Below, in pieces: positions 1 to 5,087 of a stretch of DNA of 13,082 bases; the stretch's first letter is position 1; every line of letters starts with the position of its first letter. The notes beneath the pieces were generated by a model that had not been told where the DNA came from, did not search any database, and worked only from the letters and a program-made list of their open reading frames with translations. Both the position numbers and the translations under genes were made by a program. The DNA lies in the NCBI GenBank assembly GCA_026387485.1, contig JAPLLQ010000139.1:1-13082 (forward strand), given 5' to 3'. Source of the DNA: Candidatus Omnitrophota bacterium (GTDB taxonomy: Bacteria > Omnitrophota > Gorgyraeia > Gygaellales > Profunditerraquicolaceae).

Positions 1-352
1 TAATTAAAACACTCTTTTTACTTCCGCACCACTTAAATTTATAGCTTTTACCTAGAGCAATAATTAAACCGAGAATAATAATAAAAATTCCCCCTAACAT
101 AACTAGGTATCTTAAAAATCCAACCCAAACTTTAGTAAAAACGAACCTTCCTAAAAAATAAATCAGCAGGCTTAATAAAACATAGACCGCTATCCTTGAA
201 ACAGAAAATAAAGTATAAGTCAATAAGCTTTTAAAAATATTTTTCCGGGTCCCGGCGATAAAAGATAATAAAAGCGGCCCGCAGCTGGCTAAGCACGGCC
301 CGGAGCCGAATGATAATCCTAAGACAAACAGGCCAATAGCTACCTTAATCAT
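1..352 (-). CDS. CcdA/DsbD-like (TauE/SafE-type) polytopic membrane protein, partial
   Basis: The first 117 residues are visible; the C-terminal part lies beyond base 1. By translation there are three hydrophobic segments, at about residues 3-33, 43-68 and 79-100. The first contains two cysteines in the motif GPCLASCGPLLLS (C20 and C24). This Cys-containing first helix followed by GPLLLSFIAG is typical of the cytochrome c biogenesis/DsbD transmembrane family (often annotated 'sulfite exporter TauE/SafE family'), whose better-known members pass reducing equivalents across the inner membrane through paired cysteines. The start is ATG at 350-352, preceded by an AAGGA ribosome binding site five to six bases upstream. 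It overlaps the end of the AmrB-AmrA gene by 8 bp (ATGATTAA), implying translational coupling. Transport of electrons rather than of a solute or metal is inference. The family-level call is fairly secure, the substrate is unknown. Confidence 0.75.
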   Translation of the reverse strand, partial: MIKVAIGLFVLGLSFGSGPCLASCGPLLLSFIAGTRKNIFKSLLTYTLFSVSRIAVYVLLSLLIYFLGRFVFTKVWVGFLRYLVMLGGIFIIILGLIIALGKSYKFKWCGSKKSVLI

Positions 353-1805
353 TTACTTCCTTTTCAGAGAAAATATCAGCGGTAAATATATAAATCTCGG
401 TATCTTTGTCTTTCCAGGCATCCGCCGCAAGGCCGGCTTTGTGGGCGCAGAGGTTATTTAAAAATTCTTCCTTAGTCCAGCCGGTCTCGGTTGCTACTTG
501 CGGCAGAAAAACTCCGCTTCTAAAACCTTTTCTGACTAAAACACCGTGCCGGCCTAACTGAATTTTATCTGCAGAATCTACTCTTTCCATCGCAGAAAGC
601 GCAGAAATCTCAATCTCTATATTTTCTAATTCAGCTAATTCTACCGGGCTAAACCGAGGGTCTGCCGTTGCAGCTTCAACTGCCATATCTCTTACCGTAA
701 GATATAAGGGCTGTTTTCCGACCAGATTACCGATACAGCCCCGTAACTCGCCGCGCTCTTTCAAAGTAACAAAAGCGCCCATCTCCTGAGTTAATACCGG
801 ATCGGTTTCACTAACTTCCAATCTTTTCCCGCTCTTTAAATAAGTTTCAATTGATTTACGGGCAATTTCCAGCAACCTCTTCTTCTGGGCTTTATTCAAC
901 ATACTACTTTCTCCTTCCTTATCTATCGCGCAACTGGCATAACCTACGGTCCAGGTACCTTTGACCTTTTTTCCAGTTACCTCGGCCGAATTAGTGTGAT
1001 TTAAAACCTGTAATTTTTTATGGCCTAAATCCTTAGCTAAAATAAGCGCGGTAACTACGCCAAATCCGCCGCAGAGTTGGGCTTTCTCATCGCGTAAAGC
1101 ATAATACAGGCCTTCGGCATCCATATTCTTTAAGTAGGATAAAGTCAAATTATCCGTTTTCTCTGCTTCCTCATAGTCATAACCATGGTACATATCCGTA
1201 GAGACTACAACTAATACATCCTTTCTGTCGGCAATAGCCCCCTTAAGTAAATTAGCTAATTTCTGGCAGAGCAAAAATGGAGAATCGCTGATAATTATGG
1301 GGACAATCTTAAAACCGGAAAGAGTTTTTTGCAAAAATGGCAGTTGTACTTCAACCGAATGTTCTTGGCTAAATGCCTGAGAATCAAAAATAATCTCGCT
1401 ATCTTTATCCAGTAGTTTAGAGCTAAATTCGCTATCTACTTCTAAAATGCCCAAAGGAGTTTGAAAAGCGCCTTGCGGATAAACTGAAACTCCGTTAAAG
1501 GCATAGCTATGGCTAGTACCGATTATTATTACTGTTTTATAAGGCTTGTCTTTAATCAGTTTATACCCAAAGGCGGCGGCTTGTCCGGAAAAACCGTATC
1601 CGGCATGGGGCTCAATAATGGCAAAAATATCAGACGGCATCGGCTCAGGCTTGGCTTGACTAAGAAAATTATCAATCATATCTGATAATTCCGCGGGGCT
1701 ATCCGGATAGAATTGACCGCTGAACTTCGGCTCTTTTATATCTCCAGCTAAAGCCATAGATACAAAAAATAAGACAAAAATGAAACTAATTCCAAATACC
1801 TTCAA
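345..1805 (-). CDS. amrB/amrA: AmmeMemoRadiSam system fusion protein: Memo-like (AmrB) + AMMECR1 (AmrA), with signal peptide
   Basis: Numbering from the TTG start used here (486 aa): residues 1-20 form a signal-peptide-like sequence ending MALA/GD. Residues about 25-295 are a Memo-like domain with PHAGY (66-70), GTSHS (96-100), an EHS motif (149-151), STDMYHGYD (202-210) and a cysteine in CGGFG (C245); human MEMO1 binds metal with the corresponding His/His/Cys set. Residues about 302-480 are an AMMECR1 domain with the hallmark LRGCIG (354-359). The two domains are separate genes in many genomes and fused here. Their biochemical role is not established. An ATG at 1833-1835 would add ten polar residues before the signal sequence and lacks a good ribosome binding site. 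The TTG at 1803-1805 has GGAG six bases upstream and gives a normal signal peptide, so I prefer it. The gene overlaps amrS upstream (20 bp) and the CcdA-like gene downstream (8 bp). Confidence 0.9.
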   Translation of the reverse strand: MKVFGISFIFVLFFVSMALAGDIKEPKFSGQFYPDSPAELSDMIDNFLSQAKPEPMPSDIFAIIEPHAGYGFSGQAAAFGYKLIKDKPYKTVIIIGTSHSYAFNGVSVYPQGAFQTPLGILEVDSEFSSKLLDKDSEIIFDSQAFSQEHSVEVQLPFLQKTLSGFKIVPIIISDSPFLLCQKLANLLKGAIADRKDVLVVVSTDMYHGYDYEEAEKTDNLTLSYLKNMDAEGLYYALRDEKAQLCGGFGVVTALILAKDLGHKKLQVLNHTNSAEVTGKKVKGTWTVGYASCAIDKEGESSMLNKAQKKRLLEIARKSIETYLKSGKRLEVSETDPVLTQEMGAFVTLKERGELRGCIGNLVGKQPLYLTVRDMAVEAATADPRFSPVELAELENIEIEISALSAMERVDSADKIQLGRHGVLVRKGFRSGVFLPQVATETGWTKEEFLNNLCAHKAGLAADAWKDKDTEIYIFTADIFSEKEVND

Positions 1806-2889
1806 TTTTTTCTCCGCAAAATTTGCATTGGCCATCTTTAAGATTATCCAAAACTACAAAATAACCTTTACGTTCAATAACAATCTTTCCGCACTTCGGG
1901 CAATAGGTGTTCTCTGCTCGATTCCCTGCAACATTCCCTATGTAAACATATTTCAAGCCGCATTCCAGAGCAATATTTCTGGCATTCTCCAAAACCTCAA
2001 CCGGTGTAGGATTAAGGCTGACTAATTTATACATCGGAAAAAAACGCGAGAAATGTAGCGGCGTATCGCTGCCTAAATTATCCCTAATCCATAAGCACAT
2101 CTTTCTGATTAAATCCGGGTCGTCGTTAAACCCCGGTAAAATCAAATTAGTAATTTCTATATGCACGCCCTCCTCTTTTAAAACTTTTAACGATTTAAGC
2201 ACCGGCGCTAAGCTGCCTTCGCTTAATTTCAAATAAAATTCATCGCTAAAACCTTTTAAGTCAATATTGGCAGCATCAAGGTATTTAGCTAACTCCCTTA
2301 ACGGCGCCTCGTTAATATAGCCATTGGAATGCATAACGTTCTTCAGGCCTTCGGCTTTAGCTAACTTAGCTGTTTCAAGCATATATTCATAGAATATAGT
2401 TGGCTCAGAATAAGTAAAAGCAATAGTTTTGGAGCCTGATTCTTTTGCTCTCTTCACCAGATCTTTGGGCTCAAGACATTCATACCCTACCTCCTCTGGC
2501 TTGGCTTGGGAGATCTCCCAGTTCTGGCAGAATTTACATCTTAGGTTACAACCGGCAGTAGCGATGGAAAAGGCGCTGCTTGAAGGCAGAAAATGAAACA
2601 AGGGTTTCTTCTCTATGGGATCAACATGTATAGCCACGGGCTTAGCAAATACCAGGGTATATAAAATACCTCCGCGGTTCTCCCTTACCCCGCAAAAACC
2701 CCGGCCTTTATCCGGAATTACGCAGCGGCGCGGGCAGAGCTGACACTGAACTTTTCCTTCGCCCAGTTTTTGATAAAATAGGGCTTCTTTGGGGCTTGAG
2801 TTTGCGAAGATATTCGGCAGATAAAAACAGCTGAAAATTAAGATAAATAAAAGGCTTAATCCTAGAAAAAACCTTAGAAAACTTCTCAT
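1786..2889 (-). CDS. amrS: AmmeMemoRadiSam system radical SAM enzyme, N-terminally anchored or exported
   Basis: The protein has 367 residues. A hydrophobic N-terminal segment (about 7-29, ending NIFA/NSS, with C21 in an imperfect lipobox-like IFSC) follows two arginines, predicting an N-in, C-out anchor or signal peptide. Next comes a cysteine cluster, C49-x2-C52-x3-C56-x9-C66, typical of this PflA-like family. The radical SAM 4Fe-4S motif is CNLRCKFC (C114, C118, C121). A C-terminal zinc-ribbon-like pair is CPKC (330-333) and CKFC (355-358). The family co-occurs with Memo and AMMECR1 proteins across bacteria and archaea, and its substrate is not established. ATG 2887-2889 follows AAGAAAG, a modest ribosome binding site. 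It begins 40 bp after the tRNA and overlaps the Memo-AMMECR1 gene. An exported radical SAM enzyme would be unusual, because SAM and low-potential reductant are cytoplasmic. Membrane tethering is the conservative reading. Confidence 0.92.
   Translation of the reverse strand: MRSFLRFFLGLSLLFILIFSCFYLPNIFANSSPKEALFYQKLGEGKVQCQLCPRRCVIPDKGRGFCGVRENRGGILYTLVFAKPVAIHVDPIEKKPLFHFLPSSSAFSIATAGCNLRCKFCQNWEISQAKPEEVGYECLEPKDLVKRAKESGSKTIAFTYSEPTIFYEYMLETAKLAKAEGLKNVMHSNGYINEAPLRELAKYLDAANIDLKGFSDEFYLKLSEGSLAPVLKSLKVLKEEGVHIEITNLILPGFNDDPDLIRKMCLWIRDNLGSDTPLHFSRFFPMYKLVSLNPTPVEVLENARNIALECGLKYVYIGNVAGNRAENTYCPKCGKIVIERKGYFVVLDNLKDGQCKFCGEKIEGIWN
1812..1815 (-). promoter_or_regulatory. Ribosome binding site deciding the TTG start of AmrB-AmrA
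   Basis: GGAG lies exactly six bases upstream of the TTG at 1803-1805, inside the last codons of amrS. No comparable site precedes the ATG at 1833-1835. This supports a non-ATG start that yields a canonical signal peptide (Lys, hydrophobic core, MALA cleavage region). Confidence 0.6.
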
Positions 2890-2901
2890 ATTTCTTTCTT
2901 G

Positions 2902-2928
2902 TTAAAATTTTCTTGACGAAAATTTTAA
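2902..2928. repeat. Perfect 11-bp inverted repeat between tRNA-Ala and amrS
   Basis: TTAAAATTTTC (2902-2912) and GAAAATTTTAA (2918-2928) are perfectly complementary around a 5-base loop. It starts 1 base beyond the tRNA 3' end. There is no long T tract after it on the minus strand, so I read it as a processing or attenuation hairpin, or a small palindromic element, rather than a classical terminator. Its core (AAATTTTC / GAAAATTT) recurs in the palindrome on the other side of the tRNA. Confidence 0.65.
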
Positions 2929-2929
2929 G

Positions 2930-3002
2930 TGGAGCTGAGCGGGATCGAACCGCTGGCCTCCTCGTTGCGAACGAGGCGCTCTCCCAGCTGAGCTACAGCC
3001 CC
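2930..3002 (-). tRNA. tRNA-Ala (anticodon CGC)
   Basis: The full cloverleaf folds by eye (73 nt). The acceptor stem is GGGGCTG/CAGCTCC, including a G3-T70 wobble pair, the classic alanine identity element. The D arm is GCTC/GAGC. The anticodon stem is CCTCG/CGAGG with loop TTCGCAA (anticodon CGC, reading GCG). The variable loop is AGGCC and the T arm is AGCGG-TTCGATC-CCGCT. The discriminator is A; CCA is not encoded, because the next bases are CTT. It sits downstream of its own promoter and a structured leader, and only 40 bp upstream of amrS, so the two may share a transcript. Confidence 0.96.
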
Positions 3003-3033
3003 TCAAATTTTCGAGTGAAACGAGAAAATTTGA
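3003..3033. repeat. Palindrome abutting the tRNA 5' end
   Basis: TCAAATTTTC (3003-3012) pairs perfectly with GAAAATTTGA (3024-3033) around an 11-base centre, GAGTGAAACGA. It directly abuts the first base of the tRNA. The arms share the AAATTTTC/GAAAATTT core with the inverted repeat at 2902-2928, so the tRNA lies between two related palindromes. Confidence 0.65.
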
Positions 3034-3071
3034 CCCCGAGTCTACAAGAAGTTTTATATACAGACGAGGGG
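3034..3071 (-). other. Predicted leader hairpin upstream of tRNA-Ala
   Basis: On the minus-strand transcript, CCCC (3068-3071) pairs with GGGG (3034-3037). After a symmetric 2x2 internal loop, GTCTG (3061-3065) pairs with TAGAC (3040-3044), the last pair being G-U. The apical loop is about 16 bases. It lies between the predicted transcription start (about 3096) and the tRNA and stacks against the next palindrome. The function is unknown: it could guide 5' processing, or be chance. Confidence 0.35.
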
Positions 3072-3102
3072 GCACTTTTTAGACTTATTTATCTAGGAGA
3101 GT

Positions 3103-3130
3103 ATTATACCATTAATTTCTGGGCGGGCAA
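3103..3130 (-). promoter_or_regulatory. Sigma70-type promoter for tRNA-Ala (and probably the amr cassette)
   Basis: On the minus strand, a -35-like TTGCCC (3125-3130) is followed by a 16-bp spacer and a perfect TATAAT (3103-3108). Transcription would start near 3096, giving a leader of roughly 94 nt before the tRNA. No other convincing promoter lies between here and amrS. The gap between the tRNA and amrS is too short to show an independent one. Confidence 0.6.
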
Positions 3131-3169
3131 ATAAAAAGCTATCGGTATTTTTCAAGGGAGATGTTATTT

Positions 3170-3769
3170 TTAGGGGAAATTCTGGGACTGAACTTGAGTT
3201 TTCATACTGACCTGCGGATTATCCGGTCCGGGATTATTTTGTGGCTTCCAGCGAGCCACCAAGCCAATCTCTACCCCTGTCCCGCTGGAGGTAAGGAAAA
3301 TATACATCCCAGCTCTTATATCATCGGGATTAGAAGGTAATTGCATACCTATCGCTATCTTTGAAAGTATATGATTTGATAAGATATTCCCTCCTGTATA
3401 TGTAGCAGTGCCTTCGCGAGATAAATTATATAAAGTATGATGATAATATACATCTTCTGGCGGTATAGGCCCCTGTGTAAACCGATTATCCTTGGTAATC
3501 TTCAAAAAACCCTCGCCAGCAACACCAGTTGAGGGAGAGCTTGTAAGCGGACCACAACTAACAGTAAAGCAATTAGCTCCTTGGATATCTTTAGTTATAT
3601 ATTCTAAAGCTAAAGAAAGCTCATTCTGCAGCCTTGCGCGCCTATCCGCTGTTATAAGGTGGTAATGGCTGTACGTATGAATACTAGAAACAGCTAAAAT
3701 AATCGCAGCCATAAGCACTACTGCAATTAATAGTTCAATAAGAGTTACACTCCGGTTTATTCGTAGCAT
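3170..3769 (-). CDS. GspJ/PilW-like minor pseudopilin
   Basis: The protein has 199 residues. A short basic leader (MLRINR) precedes a class III pilin N-terminus, SVTLIELLIAVV (7-18), with Glu at mature position +5 and a hydrophobic helix to about residue 30. The following RLQNELSLALEYITKDIQ segment (46-63) resembles GspJ/PilW family proteins. The residue before the expected cleavage site is Ser rather than the usual Gly. Minor pseudopilins of this type form the tip-initiating complex of type II secretion or type IV pilus fibres. It is the last gene of the pilin operon, starting 6 bp after the GspI-like gene, and no convincing terminator follows. GspJ versus another minor pilin class cannot be settled by eye. 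Confidence 0.75.
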   Translation of the reverse strand: MLRINRSVTLIELLIAVVLMAAIILAVSSIHTYSHYHLITADRRARLQNELSLALEYITKDIQGANCFTVSCGPLTSSPSTGVAGEGFLKITKDNRFTQGPIPPEDVYYHHTLYNLSREGTATYTGGNILSNHILSKIAIGMQLPSNPDDIRAGMYIFLTSSGTGVEIGLVARWKPQNNPGPDNPQVSMKTQVQSQNFP

Positions 3770-3775
3770 AGGTAT

Positions 3776-4165
3776 TTATGGGGCGCGTTCATCCCACTTG
3801 ACTTCTAATTTGACTTTGCGCAGGCCTAAAGGATTTCCGTGATCATCAATCAGTGAAGTGATCGTATAATCTGATCCATAATTTATTTTGCTGTTGGGGT
3901 CTTTTGAAGATTGGGTTCCAGAATCAGCGGTAGGACAAGCGGGATTTTTTCCGTTGCCGCTTAAACAACTATTCAACTGCCCTATAACCTGTAATTGCAG
4001 CGGTTCTAAAAAAAACTTGCCCAATTCACCGGCGGACATCCGATAATGAGCGTGTAGAGTCAACCTTTTGCCTGAGATGAATAAATTTACCAAGCCCAGC
4101 ATAGTAATAGCCAAAATAATAGTAGCTACGATTACCTCAAGAAGGCTTAGGGCTTTTTTGCTCAT
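3776..4165 (-). CDS. GspI/PilV-like minor pseudopilin
   Basis: The protein has 129 residues from the ATG at 4163-4165. A very short leader, MSKKA, precedes LSLLEVIVATIILAITMLGL, with Glu at +5 and a hydrophobic helix. The N-terminal block SLLEVIVA is characteristic of GspI/PilV-type minor pilins. The residue before the predicted cleavage site is Ala instead of Gly. Two cysteines (67 and 77) could form a disulfide. A TTG at 4175-4177 would add four residues (MLTR) and overlap the previous gene's stop. Neither start has a strong ribosome binding site, and I chose the ATG, which leaves a 5-bp gap. The protein probably belongs to the tip complex with the GspJ-like and GspK/PilX-like proteins. Confidence 0.75.
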   Translation of the reverse strand: MSKKALSLLEVIVATIILAITMLGLVNLFISGKRLTLHAHYRMSAGELGKFFLEPLQLQVIGQLNSCLSGNGKNPACPTADSGTQSSKDPNSKINYGSDYTITSLIDDHGNPLGLRKVKLEVKWDERAP

Positions 4166-4170
4166 TCTTG

Positions 4171-4584
4171 TCAGCAACCATTACAGCTGGGTTCAAGAGC
4201 ATTTATAGTTAAAGTATATGTCCTTGTTTTTGAAGTGCCTCCGATAACAGCAGTGCGCCTCGCTGTTGCTGTCCCGCTTGCATCAACGGCATAAGCCCAA
4301 TTTTGGGCAGTAAGGCTAAGCTTTAACAAATAATTACAGCCGGGTGAAGCGATACTGCTACAGGCCGTACTAGAACATGCGCAGGCGATATAACTGCCAT
4401 TCTCCATCCTGTAAATCTTCTCCGCTGCCTGGATGAGCCTAAGATTAGCTACCGCCTCTCTATTTAACGCATTCTCCTTCACTCCGCCGTAATGGGTAAA
4501 ACCTATGGTAGCTAAAATTCCCACGATGATAATTACCGTCATTATTTCTAACAGAGTAAACCCTTTTCTTCCTCTATGAATCAT
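4171..4584 (-). CDS. Type IV pilin / GspG-like major-type pseudopilin, cysteine-rich
   Basis: The protein has 137 residues. The leader MIHRGRKG precedes FTLLEIMTVIIIVGILATIGF, a textbook class III signal with Gly at -1 and Glu at +5. The mature globular part carries six cysteines (68, 70, 75, 83, 134, 137), the last two flanking the C-terminal residues SCNGC. This is many for a pilin of this size and suggests two or three disulfides. It is clearly paralogous in its N-terminal half to the next-upstream pilin (shared LLE, ILAT/VLAT, GFT and a following Tyr). A GGAGG lies four bases before the ATG. It is probably a structural fibre subunit. Whether it or its neighbour is the main subunit is not visible. 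Confidence 0.85.
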   Translation of the reverse strand: MIHRGRKGFTLLEIMTVIIIVGILATIGFTHYGGVKENALNREAVANLRLIQAAEKIYRMENGSYIACACSSTACSSIASPGCNYLLKLSLTAQNWAYAVDASGTATARRTAVIGGTSKTRTYTLTINALEPSCNGC

Positions 4585-4607
4585 TAATCCTCCAGAGTAA
4601 TTTTTGG

Positions 4608-5000
4608 TTAAGTAGGCCCGCCTATAAGTGTACCGGCATCAAAATTTATCACCACATCATAACCTTTACCCGTTCCTGCTGCAGCAGGTTTACCACCGGT
4701 TGCGCACCTACTAGCTGTTGCCGTACCGTTACCTGCATTAACAGAATATGTAAAATAATATTGGGTATTACTACATGTTCCTGGAAGTTCACTTAAGCCT
4801 ACTTGCGCAAGAGTCCCCCAGTTACCCGTTTCTAATTGATAGGCTTTTTCCATGGTGCGGATATTACCTAAAACTGACTTTGCCTCACCCATTCTGCCTT
4901 TTTCAATCATCTTGGCATACTGGGTAAAACCCAAAGTAGCCAAAACACCGATGATGATAATTACTATTATTAATTCCAACAGCGTAAAACCTTTTTTCAT
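4608..5000 (-). CDS. Type IV pilin / GspG-like major-type pseudopilin, first gene of the pilin operon
   Basis: The protein has 130 residues. A minimal leader, MKKG, precedes FTLLELIIVIIIIGVLATLGF, a canonical prepilin peptidase site with Gly at -1 and Glu at +5. The alpha-helix continues through EAKSVLGNIRTMEKAYQLETG (39-59), as in GspG and major pilins. Two cysteines (76 and 99) bracket a Tyr-rich strand and likely form a disulfide. A strong AGGAGG ribosome binding site and a near-consensus promoter directly upstream suggest high expression, as expected for a main fibre subunit. It is followed 23 bp later by a paralogous pilin. Its start is unambiguous. Confidence 0.9.
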   Translation of the reverse strand: MKKGFTLLELIIVIIIIGVLATLGFTQYAKMIEKGRMGEAKSVLGNIRTMEKAYQLETGNWGTLAQVGLSELPGTCSNTQYYFTYSVNAGNGTATASRCATGGKPAAAGTGKGYDVVINFDAGTLIGGPT

Positions 5001-5043
5001 CTCTCCTCCTTTTTTAAATCTTTGCTTTTATTACTCATAATTT

Positions 5044-5072
5044 AGTATACCATACCGGTTTATTCCAGTCAA
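5044..5072 (-). promoter_or_regulatory. Sigma70-type promoter for the pilin operon
   Basis: In the 87-bp gap between the platform gene and the first pilin, the minus strand reads TTGACT (5067-5072), a 17-bp spacer, then TATACT (5044-5049). Transcription would start near 5037, leaving a leader of about 37 nt that ends in an AGGAGG ribosome binding site. This gives the pilins their own transcript, separate from or in addition to read-through from the assembly operon. Confidence 0.7.
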
Positions 5073-5087
5073 ACACTATTAAGCTCT

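Noticed and set aside
1780..2025. Plus-strand open frame of 81 codons
   Set aside because: It is antisense to the 3' end of amrS and the start of the Memo-AMMECR1 gene, with low-complexity composition and no family resemblance.
2902..3033. Tyrosine-recombinase attachment site or integrated element at the tRNA
   Set aside because: No duplicated tRNA 3' end and no integrase gene is visible in the window; the palindromes alone do not support it.
2913..3134. Plus-strand open frame of 73 codons across the tRNA
   Set aside because: Its N-terminal half is simply the antisense translation of tRNA-Ala, a common artefact; the region is fully explained by the tRNA, its palindromes and its promoter.
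3131..3169. Possible rho-independent terminator after the GspJ-like gene
   Set aside because: The minus strand reads AAAAATACCGATAGCTTTTT, but only five A-T pairs can form and there is no G+C stem, so it does not meet the usual criteria.
4852..5040. Plus-strand frame antisense to the first pilin
   Set aside because: It is a shadow of the pilin gene and crosses its promoter and ribosome binding site.
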